Origin: JAICIG01 sp035532215
GTDB lineage: Bacteria > Planctomycetota > Planctomycetia > Pirellulales > JAICIG01
Assembly: GCA_035532215.1 (NCBI GenBank)
Contig: DATKRK010000120.1
Span: 1-42,376 of the forward strand
Length of the DNA: 42,376 nucleotides
Direction: 5' to 3'
Position numbers and translations under genes: made by a program. The notes below the pieces were generated by a model. It worked only from the letters and a program-made list of their open reading frames with translations, was not told the origin of the DNA and made no database searches. Below are positions 34,460-42,376 of the stretch, in pieces (the stretch's first letter is position 1; each line of letters begins with the position of its first letter).

Positions 34460-35299
34460 ATGTCTCCTCCCCGATCGGCAAATTCCATCGCCCATCTCGC
34501 TCGAATCACGATCTATCCGATCAAGTCGCTCCACGGCGTCGACGTCGAACATGCGACGTTGTTGCCTTGCGGCGCGTTGGAGCACGATCGCCGATTCGCC
34601 CTCTTCGATCGTCAAGGATTCGTCAACGGAAAACGCACCAATGCCGTTCACCGACTGCGCACATCGGTTGATCTGGCGGAAGATAAGCTCGAGTTGACGA
34701 TTGGCTTTGGCGAACCCGGGGAAGGGGCTCGCATATACCGCCTTGACTCTGATCAGACGCCGTTGACGGCGCGGTTGCGAGAATACTTCCATTTGGATGA
34801 AAGCGCCCGACTCGCGGAAAACGTCTCGGGCGGCTTTCCCGACGATATCGAGGCGCCAGGGCCGACGATCGTCAGCACCGCGACGCTAGATTGCGTGGCC
34901 GGCTGGTTTCCTGGACTGACGGTTGATGAGATTCGGCGCCGGTTTCGAGCCAACTTGGAGATCGGCGGGGTCGAGCCTTTTTGGGAAGACCGGCTCTACG
35001 CCGAAGCGGATCAAGTCGTGCGATTCCAACTAGGCGATGCGGCGCTCGAAGGCGTGAATCCTTGTCGGCGCTGCGTCGTGCCGACCCGCGATTCGCTCAC
35101 TGGCGAAGTCGGCGACCAATTTGCCAAGCAATTCGCCGCACGCCGTCAGCAGAGTCTGCCGCCGTGGGCCGCACGGTCGCGTTTCGACCATTTCTATCGC
35201 TTGGCCGTCAACACCCGGGCGCCCCAAGGCGCGGCTCGATGTCGCATTCGCGTCGGATCGCCGCTGGACATTCTCGGAACCTTTCCGAAAGACTTTTGA
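34460..35299 (+). CDS. MOSC-domain protein
   Basis: The 279-aa product has an N-terminal MOSC_N beta-barrel (ARITIYPIKSLHGVDVEHAT, LEHDRRFALFDRQGFVNGKR) and a C-terminal MOSC domain (FRANLEIGGVEPFWED, NPCRRCVVPTRDSLTGEV with a Cys pair). MOSC proteins bind molybdenum cofactor or move sulfur. It is monocistronic, convergent with the small gene at 35327, and divergent from the receiver gene. The exact substrate cannot be told. Confidence 0.88.
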   Translation: MSPPRSANSIAHLARITIYPIKSLHGVDVEHATLLPCGALEHDRRFALFDRQGFVNGKRTNAVHRLRTSVDLAEDKLELTIGFGEPGEGARIYRLDSDQTPLTARLREYFHLDESARLAENVSGGFPDDIEAPGPTIVSTATLDCVAGWFPGLTVDEIRRRFRANLEIGGVEPFWEDRLYAEADQVVRFQLGDAALEGVNPCRRCVVPTRDSLTGEVGDQFAKQFAARRQQSLPPWAARSRFDHFYRLAVNTRAPQGAARCRIRVGSPLDILGTFPKDF

Positions 35300-35326
35300 G
35301 CGCAGGAGTCGCCGCGCGGCGAGGCA

Positions 35327-35575
35327 TTACGCTGCAGGCCGCTGACTGGCGTCGGCATTCAAGTCGATCGGCGGCAGCGGTTCACCGTTGTTGGCGAACA
35401 AGCAGATACGGTCCGAATCGATCAGCCAGACCGCTTCGACCTCTTCGAAGACGAAGCGGCGGCCGGCGTAGTACCCGCCGCGAACCAGCACAGTTTCGCC
35501 AATCAGCGTCGTCGAACCTAATTCTCGTTCTTCGATGGCTTCGATCACCCGCTGTCGTATCTGCCGAACGTCCAT
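35327..35575 (-). CDS. Small protein of unknown function
   Basis: The 82-aa product (start MDVRQIRQRVIEAIEE) has an N-terminal helix followed by beta-rich sequence (STTLIGETVLVRGGYYAGRR, VFEEVEAVWLIDSDRICLF). It has no signal peptide. The ATG at 35575 has GGGAG about 10 nt upstream, supporting a real gene; the in-frame ATG at 35626 has no such site. I do not recognise the family. Confidence 0.65.
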   Translation of the reverse strand: MDVRQIRQRVIEAIEERELGSTTLIGETVLVRGGYYAGRRFVFEEVEAVWLIDSDRICLFANNGEPLPPIDLNADASQRPAA

Positions 35576-35808
35576 TGACCGATCTCCCGAGACGCCTTCT
35601 TTCTCTCGACAGGCCATCATCGGCATGCAAGGCGCCCCTAACTTGAGCGGTTTACCTGCCCCAGCGCGGTTTTTTTGGGTTCATACCGGGCGACCGGGCT
35701 GTCAGGCGGGCCATTTGAGTGCGCGCCAATCAGGGAGGCCGGTCGGAGGCCAGAGCTATGCCAAGCCGTCGAGCCAGACGCGCAGAGCGAGCAATCGCCA
35801 GCGGACGA

Positions 35809-36042
35809 CTACCGCGACTTCATGCCAGGCAACGCCTGTTCCTTGTACTGGAAGCAGAAGCCGGCGATCTGTGCTTGCGTATGTTGGGTTTGGTCCATCA
35901 CTTGCCGGACTTCCAAGGGCGAAACTTCGAGGCCGTCGAGTTCCAGACTGCCGGCAATCTCGGTCGCCGTAGCTTGTGGATGAAGCTGGATTCGCTGTCG
36001 AATGCACTCGAATCGGGGCAGATGGGCGACGTGGTTTGACAC
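35809..36042 (-). CDS. Small hypothetical protein, helix-turn-helix-like
   Basis: The 77-aa product (MSNHVAHLPRFECIRQRIQL) has a segment HPQATATEIAGSLELDGLEV with the spacing of a small winged-helix or HTH fold, then a helix VSPLEVRQVMDQTQHTQAQI. It starts with GTG at 36042, with AGGA 9 nt upstream. Codon use is ordinary. It may be a small DNA-binding protein, but evidence is weak. The flanks 35627-35808 and 36043-36310 show no other gene. Confidence 0.5.
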   Translation of the reverse strand: MSNHVAHLPRFECIRQRIQLHPQATATEIAGSLELDGLEVSPLEVRQVMDQTQHTQAQIAGFCFQYKEQALPGMKSR

Positions 36043-36310
36043 GGAGATGATCCTAATGAAAGAGGGAACGGGTTAGATCGAAGCTTTCGATCTCTGGGCC
36101 CGAAACCCGCAAGTCGGCAAATGGTGCGCCGGCTAAAACACAAAGATTTGCGACGGAGAGAGCCATCCAAACATCGACATGCGATGTTGCGCCCTGGTAT
36201 CCTGGGTATTCCGTCAGCAATAGGCCGACGAGCGCCGTTTGCGGAGCGGCAAGGGAGCCGAAGACGGCCCTCAAGAATCGCAACGTGGAAATGCCCCGGG
36301 GGCTTAGCGC

Positions 36311-38590
36311 ATGAACCATCCAACCCACTTGACGTCTGCTGGCTTGGCGAGGGCCCCCGGCAGGCGGGAGAAGCTTCGCTTTTGGCGCCCTCTGGCACTG
36401 ATGGCAATGCTCGGTTGGACCTGGCCGGGCTCTTCGGCGGCGGCCGAAGAGCCAAGTTTCTCCGAGGTTATGGCCGTGCTCTCTAAAGCCGGTTGTAACA
36501 TGGGAGTCTGCCACGGCAACCAGAACGGCAAGGGCGGCTTCAAGCTTTCGCTGCGAGGGCAAGCCCCACAGCTTGATTGGTTAGCCCTGTCGCGCGAGCA
36601 GTTCGGCCGCCGGGCCGATCCGCTCGATCCCGATCGAAGCTTGCTCTTGCTGAAGCCGACGGCCCAGGTGGCGCACCAGGGCGGCCGTCGATTTCGCCCC
36701 GATGCCGCCGAATATCGTATTCTCCGCCAGTGGATCGCCGCGGGCATGCCGGCCGATCCGACGATCGCCGTGTTGGAACGCTTGGAAGTAACGCCTCTCG
36801 AACAGGTCGTGGTCGAACCGGCGGATCGGGTGCAACTCCGAGCGACGGCGGTCTTCTCCGATGGGAAACGTCGCGATGTGACGAGCCTGGCCGTCTACGA
36901 GGCGGGAAACCCGAACGTCTCGATCGATCACGACGGGCTGGTGCGGCGCGAGGCGATGGGCGAGACGACCGTCCTGGTGCGGTACCTCGAGCGTCAGACG
37001 CCGGTGCGGCTGGCCTTCGTGCCGGCGCGACCGGATTTCGTTTGGAACGGTCCTGAACCGCTCGATTACATCGATCGGCACGTTTTCAATAAGCTCCGGT
37101 CGCTACGGATGAATCCCTCGGAACCGGCAAGCGATACGGTCTTTTTGCGACGCGCATTTCTCGACGCGCTCGGCATTCTGCCCACGGCCGAAGAAGCCCG
37201 CGAGTTCGTGGCCGAAGAACGGCCCGACAAGCGCGCGAGGCTGATCGACGCGCTCGTCGAGCGGCCCGAGTTCGCCGACGGGTGGGCCTTGAAATGGTCG
37301 GACTTGTTGCGCAACGAAGAGAAGGTGCTGGACCAGAAGGGAGTCCAGGCGTTTCATCATTGGATTCGCCGCGGCATCGCCGATGGCAAGCCGCTCGATC
37401 GATTCGTACGCGAGTTAATTACGGCCCGCGGCAGCACGTATACCAATCCGGCGGCCAACTTTTACCGGGCGAATCGCGATCCGGTCACGCGTGCCGAGGC
37501 GGCGGCGCAGTTGTTTCTGGGCGTCCGCCTGCAATGCGCCAAGTGCCACAATCACCCGTTCGACCGCTGGACGCAGGGCGACTACTATCGCTGGGCCGGC
37601 TTTTTCGCGCGCGTGCAATACAAAATCGTCGAGAACCGCCGGCAGGACCAGAACGACGGCCACGAGTTCGACGGCGAGCAGATCGTCTGGATGGCAGACC
37701 AAGGCGAAGTCAAAGATCCTCGTACTTCGGAAACGATGACGCCCTGCTTTCTGGGCGAACCGACGCCCGCGCTGCCGGCCGATCGAGATCGGCTGGAAGA
37801 GCTCGCCGCTTGGATCACTCAGCCCGACAACCCGTTCTTCGCCCAGGCGCAGGCCAACCGCATTTGGCAGCACTTGTTCGGCCGGGGCATCGTCGACCCG
37901 ATCGACGACTTTCGATCGACCAATCCGCCGGCAAACGCGCCGCTGTTGGCAGCCTTAGCCGACGATTTTGCAGCCAGCGGCTTTCATCTGAAGCACCTGG
38001 TGCGAGCGATCATGAACTCGCGCACTTATCAACTTTCGGCCGTGCCGAATTCGACGAATCAGGACGACGAGACCAACTTTTCGCACGCCCTGGTCCGCCG
38101 GCTGTCGGCCGAGCAACTGTTCGACGCCCTGAGTCAGGCGATCGGGGCGGCGCCGCATTTCGAGGGCTTCCCCGTTGGAATGCGCGCAGGGCAGCTTCCC
38201 GGCGTGCAGGCCGTGCGATTCCGCCGCGGCACGGCTTCGCGCGACGATCAGTTTTTGGTGCTGTTCGGCAAACCCCCGCGGCTGTTGACCTGCGAGTGCG
38301 AGCGTTCGACCGAAACCACGCTCGGCCAGACGTTCCAATTGGTGAGCGGCCCTGTCGTCAACCGGCTCTTGACCCGCGGCGACAACCGCTTGGGCCAGCT
38401 TTTGGCTTCCGGCCAATCGAACGCGGCCACGCTCGACGAGCTCTATTGGCGGACGCTCTCCCGCCCGCCGAGCGCCGAGGAATTGCAGGGCGCCGCGTCG
38501 TATCTGGAAAAAACGCCCGATCGCCGCGCGGCGCTGGAAGACGTGCTCTGGAGCCTGCTGAACGCCAAAGAGTTCTTGCTGCGGCAATAG
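36311..38590 (+). CDS. Secreted DUF1549/DUF1553 protein with c-type-cytochrome-like motifs
   Basis: The 759-aa product has a long signal peptide (about 1-46), an N-terminal motif CNMGVCHGN (Cys62, Cys67, His68) and GKGGFKLSLRG, a BIG2-like immunoglobulin domain (about 160-237), DUF1549 (about 245-440) with CAKCHNHPF (Cys409, Cys412, His413, a CxxCH motif), and DUF1553 (about 520-745). These proteins are abundant in planctomycetes and thought to be periplasmic, perhaps with heme; their role is unproven. Usually a DUF1501 sulfatase-like gene follows; none is here. Confidence 0.9.
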   Translation: MNHPTHLTSAGLARAPGRREKLRFWRPLALMAMLGWTWPGSSAAAEEPSFSEVMAVLSKAGCNMGVCHGNQNGKGGFKLSLRGQAPQLDWLALSREQFGRRADPLDPDRSLLLLKPTAQVAHQGGRRFRPDAAEYRILRQWIAAGMPADPTIAVLERLEVTPLEQVVVEPADRVQLRATAVFSDGKRRDVTSLAVYEAGNPNVSIDHDGLVRREAMGETTVLVRYLERQTPVRLAFVPARPDFVWNGPEPLDYIDRHVFNKLRSLRMNPSEPASDTVFLRRAFLDALGILPTAEEAREFVAEERPDKRARLIDALVERPEFADGWALKWSDLLRNEEKVLDQKGVQAFHHWIRRGIADGKPLDRFVRELITARGSTYTNPAANFYRANRDPVTRAEAAAQLFLGVRLQCAKCHNHPFDRWTQGDYYRWAGFFARVQYKIVENRRQDQNDGHEFDGEQIVWMADQGEVKDPRTSETMTPCFLGEPTPALPADRDRLEELAAWITQPDNPFFAQAQANRIWQHLFGRGIVDPIDDFRSTNPPANAPLLAALADDFAASGFHLKHLVRAIMNSRTYQLSAVPNSTNQDDETNFSHALVRRLSAEQLFDALSQAIGAAPHFEGFPVGMRAGQLPGVQAVRFRRGTASRDDQFLVLFGKPPRLLTCECERSTETTLGQTFQLVSGPVVNRLLTRGDNRLGQLLASGQSNAATLDELYWRTLSRPPSAEELQGAASYLEKTPDRRAALEDVLWSLLNAKEFLLRQ

Positions 38591-38679
38591 GGCCGCTCCG
38601 TCGATCCGGCCCGATGCCTGCGGCAGACGGTACGCGGCGATCGTTGCCCGAATTGGAAGGTTGAGCGTCGCAGGCGAGC

Positions 38680-38697
38680 CGGAGGCGTCAGCCTCCG
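38680..38697. repeat. Small palindrome (CGGAGGC-GTCA-GCCTCCG)
   Basis: A perfect 7-bp stem with a 4-nt loop lies 90 nt after the DUF1549 gene. It lacks a T-run. Similar GGAGGC-loop-GCCTCC units are common dispersed palindromes in such genomes; it could act as a weak terminator. Confidence 0.45.
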
Positions 38698-38873
38698 CGT
38701 CTGCCGGACGTTGACAACACGCCGTACGATGCCGACGTGCCGCGCCGCCGAGGCGCTCGGCCGCGGCGCTGCCGGAGGAGGCAGAACATGCCGCTGATCT
38801 GGTCGAAGGTGATCGTGAAATCAGCCCGGCAAACCGCCTTCAGGATCGGGTGCGGTGCGGTGAGAATTTGCAC
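38690..38873 (-). pseudogene. Probable peptide deformylase remnant
   Basis: From GTG at 38873 the minus strand reads MQILTAPHPILKAVCRADFT..., which matches the peptide deformylase N-terminus (the PHPILK motif), and a weaker MFCLLRQRRG where the family has MF--MY---G. The next family motif (G-GLAA-QVG) is not in this frame; two bases shifted, ASAARHVGIVRRVVNV appears, similar to LAAPQVG---RR--VV-V. The rest of the enzyme, with its HEXXH site, is missing. This suggests a truncated and frameshifted copy. Similarity is only by eye. Confidence 0.4.
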
Positions 38874-38927
38874 AGCCAGAATACGACTATGCAGGCGCCC
38901 GAGTTTTCAGCAGTGCGCAAAATAAAA

Positions 38928-38948
38928 GCCGCCTCGGAATGAGGCGGC
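38928..38948 (-). terminator. Rho-independent terminator after the duplicated-domain gene
   Basis: GCCGCCTC-GGAAT-GAGGCGGC is a perfect 8-bp stem. On the minus strand it is followed by TTTTATTTT, 23 nt after the stop codon of the 286-aa gene. Confidence 0.82.
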
Positions 38949-38971
38949 ATAATCGTTGCCCGCAGGCTGGC

Positions 38972-39832
38972 TTAGTCTTTGGCTAATCGTTCAATCGCCC
39001 TCTCCATGAGTGAGTTGTATTGCTGAGCCCCGAACCACGGGTCAGCGCCAACCCAGCCGCTTGTCTCGACAAAATCGTCGGCCTCTGTCAGGAACAAGAT
39101 CACCCGACTTTTGTTCGTCAAGAGCACCATTGGCTTCTTGGGATCGGGCTGAAGGATGTCAACTTCAACCTCTTCCCCTTGCTGATCGCCCACCAACACC
39201 TTTTTCGTTTTCAGGCGAACGTGCTGGTACGTCAGCTTTCCTTTTATTCTCGGCAATGGATCGCCGCTGACCGTCCCCGATATGATAAGCGACGACTTCG
39301 AGATATAATGTCGAAGCGTGTCGTCGCCACTTTCATCCGCCTCGACGAGCGTTCTGTCACTTAGTCTCGCCAGAGACCGCTCCATTGTATCGCTAGCTGG
39401 TTGAACCGCGAACCAAGGATCGGCCCCGCGCAAAGCGCCAAGCACATCGTCCCGCTCACGCAAGAAGACGATCACGTGCGTGCCTTTCTTCAACCATGCC
39501 AAGCGGTCGTCGCGCCGCAGTTCAGGGTGTGCTAGGCCGAAGGAAAGGCCAGCAGGTGCGTCGCGCCTTAGTTCAATGCGTGCTAGGCGGGCGGAGAGAT
39601 CGGCAGGTGCGTTGCCTTTCAGCACCTTCGCCACTTTCACTTTGAATGAATACTGGCTCTCCCCGATTTCAAATCCCATCGCGACTGGATGAGAGGTAAG
39701 CTCGCCTGAAACAACGAGCGACGACCTCGATAGGTAGTATTTGAGCGTGTCATCACCATCTTCGGCGCGGGCTGCCGCCATCGGCAAGCAGAGAACGACA
39801 ATCGGTACGCAAAACCTATAAAGGATAGCCAT
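38972..39832 (-). CDS. Secreted protein with two copies of an uncharacterised domain
   Basis: The 286-aa product has a signal peptide (about 1-23, MAILYRFCVPIVVLCLPMAA) and two homologous halves. Each begins with a DDTL-Y(L/I)S(R/K)SSL(V/I)(V/I)SG motif, has a KV-KVL-G strand, a VI-FL strand, and ends with GADPWF followed by a MERSLARL or MERAIERL helix. The ATG at 39832 gives the signal peptide; an earlier in-frame start at 39901 overlaps the upstream gene. A 51-nt tandem duplication in the first half (39509-39559 and 39560-39610) repeats APA-LS--LA--ELRRD. The pattern resembles secreted OB/NTR-like folds, but no function is known. Confidence 0.8.
   Translation of the reverse strand: MAILYRFCVPIVVLCLPMAAARAEDGDDTLKYYLSRSSLVVSGELTSHPVAMGFEIGESQYSFKVKVAKVLKGNAPADLSARLARIELRRDAPAGLSFGLAHPELRRDDRLAWLKKGTHVIVFLRERDDVLGALRGADPWFAVQPASDTMERSLARLSDRTLVEADESGDDTLRHYISKSSLIISGTVSGDPLPRIKGKLTYQHVRLKTKKVLVGDQQGEEVEVDILQPDPKKPMVLLTNKSRVILFLTEADDFVETSGWVGADPWFGAQQYNSLMERAIERLAKD
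39509..39610. repeat. Intragenic 51-nt tandem duplication
   Basis: Two adjacent in-frame 51-nt units encode 17-residue repeats of the form APA(D/G)LS--LA--ELRRD in the first domain of the 286-aa protein. The other domains of the family lack this insert. Confidence 0.8.
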
Positions 39833-39884
39833 TGTTAATGTCGGCTCCAGAATGAGGCGGCGTAGTCGCCACAGGCCGCATGGC

Positions 39885-40388
39885 TTAGTCCTCTTTCGCA
39901 TCCTCTTTGACCACCCGTTCGAGCAATTCCTCCATTATCAGGTTGCCCCGCTGGACCGCGAACCAGGGGTCGGCTTCTTGCCAGACTTTCTTCTTGTCCT
40001 CGCTTATCCCTTCTCGCAAAAAGAGAATCACAGGTTGGCCCTTTTTGACAAACGGGAGCGGCCTCGTATCAGCCTGTGCCAGAGACACCCAGAACACATC
40101 CTTATCCTCCGGTTTTTTCGACGGCAGGAAAGCCTTTGGTCTCTCTTTCGGTAGCTCGCCTTTCAGCACCTTGGCAACTTTTAATCCGATGCCATAGCCG
40201 ACGACGCCGAGTCCAGAAGACATACTCGGCAGAAGTCCGACAATTTCACCGGAGACGACAAGCGATGACTTCGATAAATAGAACCGACGCGTGTCTTCGC
40301 CAGCGTCATCCGCGCTCGCAGGAGTTATCGCGATTAGCACCGCAACAGCCGTGCAGCATGATTTACTCAGTTGGTTGGCCGAGATCAA
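39885..40388 (-). CDS. Secreted single-domain paralogue of the neighbouring protein
   Basis: The 167-aa product has a signal peptide (ending ITPASA-DDA) and one copy of the same domain: EDTRRFYLSKSSLVVSGEIV, LKVAKVLKGELP, QPVILFLREG, ADPWFAVQRG and MEELLERVVKED. It starts with TTG at 40388, with GGGAG 6 nt upstream, and overlaps the end of the surface-protein frame by 26 nt. Its 3' flank (GAATGAGGCGGC-TAGTCG, GGCTTAGTC) resembles the 3' flank of the downstream paralogue, so whole-gene duplication included flanking DNA. Confidence 0.78.
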   Translation of the reverse strand: MISANQLSKSCCTAVAVLIAITPASADDAGEDTRRFYLSKSSLVVSGEIVGLLPSMSSGLGVVGYGIGLKVAKVLKGELPKERPKAFLPSKKPEDKDVFWVSLAQADTRPLPFVKKGQPVILFLREGISEDKKKVWQEADPWFAVQRGNLIMEELLERVVKEDAKED

Positions 40389-41406
40389 TGTAGTCTCCCG
40401 TACCTATCTCGTTGTGAAGGTTATCGCCAGTACGCCTTGCCCACATCGTTGCATCTAGTGCATCCGGCACGCACCAAATCTCACTATGCCACTGAACATA
40501 ATCCGAGCCCCTTGAATAATTCCAACCGTTGCCGGACACTCGCGACCCGGCGTCAATCTCTACTCGCACGAATTCACGAGCGTTTAACTTGTACTGAAGT
40601 TCGTTCCAATTGGCACTGTTGTCCAGTTGGACCGTGGGTTCATCGGCTGAATAGATGTTTCCCTGTGCCGTCACCTGCTTGCTTGAATCAATGTCATACG
40701 GTGGATCGTCATTTGCATATTCGACTTTGACTGGCCAATCCTTGTACCAGGTGCCGCTGCTGTTGTTCCAGGCTTGAGGCGCCATTGTCCAGACGCCATC
40801 GGGTGTCGGCTTGTACCAAACACGCAAGGCCATCTGCCTGGTCGCATCAAAGAAGATGTTGTCGTTTTCCCAAGTACCATCATTAGGTCCGCGTAGCGGC
40901 ATGACGTGCCATTGGAAACTGATGGCATTGGTGGTGCCCGCATAGTAGTTAGGCGTGAGACTTGTCGGCAGGACTCCTGTGCCTCGCGGGAAATAATTCT
41001 GAAGGGCTGGGTCCAAATCGGGGAATGATTGTAGAAGCTCGTCTTGCGTTTGCCCTGCTGATACGCCACCAGGAGAAACCCAAATGCCGGTGATCGGAAT
41101 TTGATCCGCAAAGTCACCGTATTGAGCTTTCACGTACATATCTTTCAACGCCTGACTCTGACGTACAACCTCGATGTACGCGGTCATCGGCAGCGAAGCG
41201 ATCGGAATTTCCCACATTTCCCCTTGGTCAGGGTTGCCTTGAGGCGGGTTATTGAGGAATGGCACTTTATTGGGAGTTTGCCAAATATCCAGACCATTGG
41301 TCGTGTAGACGGTAAGCGTATCGACGCCAGGCAGAACAGGATCGGGCTTATTTATCACGAGCATCATCGTGTCGTATTCGGAGTAGCCCTTTCCATCGGC
41401 ACCGGC
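40363..41406 (-). pseudogene. C-terminal part of the cadherin-like surface protein, after an in-frame TAG
   Basis: This is 347 codons plus stop in the same frame as the upstream part, directly after TAG at 41409-41407. The sequence continues AGADGKGYSEYDTMMLVINK without any shift, then a large C-terminal domain (from VDTLTVYTTNGLDIWQ on, with WEIPIASLPMTAYIEVV and a GDNLHNEIGTGDYIDLG end). A new start inside (ATG 41367) would make a protein with no signal peptide, so it is unlikely to be made alone. The unbroken frame indicates a recent nonsense mutation, a read-through site, or a sequencing error. Confidence 0.7.
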
Positions 41407-42376
41407 CTACACGGGCTGTTCAGCATTGTCACTCGACCCGTCACCATTCGTATCGTTCCAGTTGGCTACGGCATAACCCCCGCGCGTTAGTTCCTTGTCA
41501 TCGGGTACCACATCGCCCGGCACGTAGCCGCCACTGGCGTCCGGGTGGCCGCCATCATACAAGTCGAGATCGACCTTTTGGACCCTGATATAAACAGTGG
41601 CAGCTAGGCTATAAAGCGCTCCGTCATCTGCTTGGTACGTGAACGTGTCGATTCCAGAGAAGCCCACGGTGGGTATATATGTAAAAGTGCCATCCCATGA
41701 GCCATTGGCGGCCTTACCGAGAATTACGTTGCCATTAGCAGGATATGAATCCAGGACCGGAGTAATCGTGTCCATTGGGTCATTGTCGTAGTCAGTGCCG
41801 TATTGATTGACGAGCACGTTATCGCTGTAGCTGCTTTGCACCGCATCGGCTTTTCGCCAGCCGGTTTGCCAAATGACATTCCCATTAGGGTCAATGCCAT
41901 CATTCAGGGCGACTGGTCGGTTTGGATCAACGACATCCAGCGTCACCGTGGCATCGCTCGACTCTCCGAGGGCGTCTGTGTTCCTATAAGTGAAGGCGTC
42001 CACATAGATTTCACCATTTGTCGGCGTATAGTCGAACGTGCCGTCGCTCCTCAATACAAGCGTGCCCTCCGCGGGACCAGTCACGAGACTAGCTGTCATC
42101 GTTTCCATCTGCGGATCGGGATCGAAATCGTTGACGAGGACCCCGTTGCTGAAGTCGGTGCCAAACGGCATGTCGTGCGTTAGCGTATAGTAGTCGTCAT
42201 TCGCCTGCGGAGGGTGCTCCAGTATGTCGATCGTAACGGTGGCAATGTTGCTCGATTCGCCGGTCGTATCGTCAATAAAGTGGTACGTGAAGCTGTCCGC
42301 GCCTGAATTGTGGTATCCTGCCTGGTACGTGAAACCTCCGCCCTGGTCCATGCTTACCGTCCCCAAGGTCGGCAGG
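41407..42376 (-). CDS. Giant cadherin-like/tandem Ig-like surface protein, 5' end outside the window
   Basis: The frame enters from the right edge. It encodes repeats of the Ig-like/VCBS-cadherin type: GADSFTYHFIDDTTGESSN...TVTIDI; NDDYYTLTHDMPFG...GVLVNDFDPDPQMETMTAS, then GTLVLRSDGTFDYTPTNGE, DAFTYRNTDALGESS; and NVLVNQYGTDYDNDPMDTIT, FTYIPTVGFSGIDTFTYQADDG. Such domains are Ca-binding and occur in cell-surface or secreted giant proteins. After them comes NWNDTNGDGSSDNAEQPV, a dockerin/thrombospondin-3-like Asp-rich loop, then TAG. The partner fragment is the downstream pseudogene entry. Confidence 0.85.
   Translation of the reverse strand, partial: LPTLGTVSMDQGGGFTYQAGYHNSGADSFTYHFIDDTTGESSNIATVTIDILEHPPQANDDYYTLTHDMPFGTDFSNGVLVNDFDPDPQMETMTASLVTGPAEGTLVLRSDGTFDYTPTNGEIYVDAFTYRNTDALGESSDATVTLDVVDPNRPVALNDGIDPNGNVIWQTGWRKADAVQSSYSDNVLVNQYGTDYDNDPMDTITPVLDSYPANGNVILGKAANGSWDGTFTYIPTVGFSGIDTFTYQADDGALYSLAATVYIRVQKVDLDLYDGGHPDASGGYVPGDVVPDDKELTRGGYAVANWNDTNGDGSSDNAEQPV

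Noticed and set aside
35535..35972. 145-codon plus-strand frame
   Set aside because: Overlaps two better supported minus-strand genes, with no ribosome site or motif.

Overview
The window is GC-rich bacterial chromosome that looks like a planctomycete, probably of the Pirellulales. The evidence is the kind of proteins present: a DUF1549/DUF1553 secreted protein with a CxxCH motif, a J-like plus LamG-like membrane protein, an M56/BlaI pair, very large cadherin-like surface proteins, and an S10-spc-alpha ribosomal cluster with no rpmD (L30) and no infA. Taxonomy is inferred from gene content only; there is no rRNA gene in the window and no tRNA, CRISPR array or intact transposase was seen.

Layout. 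(1) 1-5010: two copies of a dispersed repeat (129-339 and 3028-3197) surround a 695-aa membrane protein (minus strand) and precede a secreted alpha/beta-hydrolase (plus strand). (2) 4387-21565, minus strand: one long ribosomal operon, in transcription order rpsJ-rplC-rplD-rplW-rplB-rpsS-rplV-rpsC-rplP-rpmC-rpsQ-rplN-rplX-rplE-rpsN-rpsH-rplF-rplR-rpsE-rplO-secY-adk-map-rpmJ-rpsM-rpsK-rpsD-rpoA-rplQ, followed by a small HEXXH protein. A strong sigma70-type promoter (TTGACA, 17 bp, TAAGAT) lies just upstream of rpsJ. Several spacers of this operon contain short tandem duplications of 15-19 nt. (3) 21611-25276: a large cruciform-forming repeat, then a GntR(YtrA)-type regulator, an ABC ATPase and a membrane subunit in one operon, then a perfect 25-bp inverted repeat and a terminator. 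(4) 25305-27605, minus: a BlaI-type repressor and an M56 (BlaR1-like) membrane peptidase, with two dyad operators placed over the promoter. (5) 27962-33310, minus: an M16 peptidase pair (one catalytic, one lacking the zinc motif), thiL, and an HtrA-like protease, with a second dispersed repeat family in the spacers. (6) 33532-38590: a stand-alone receiver-domain protein, a MOSC protein, two small uncharacterised proteins and the DUF1549/DUF1553 protein. (7) 38690-42376, minus: a probable peptide-deformylase remnant, two genes built from three copies of one secreted domain, and the 3' part of a giant cadherin-like surface protein gene broken by a single in-frame TAG.

The most unusual items are the tandemly duplicated secreted domain family at 38972-40388 beside the interrupted surface-protein gene, the recurrent micro-tandem duplications in ribosomal-operon spacers, the 62-nt rpsC/rplP overlap, and the well-preserved BlaI operator/promoter arrangement controlling an M56 protein whose extracytoplasmic domain is not a penicillin-binding domain.
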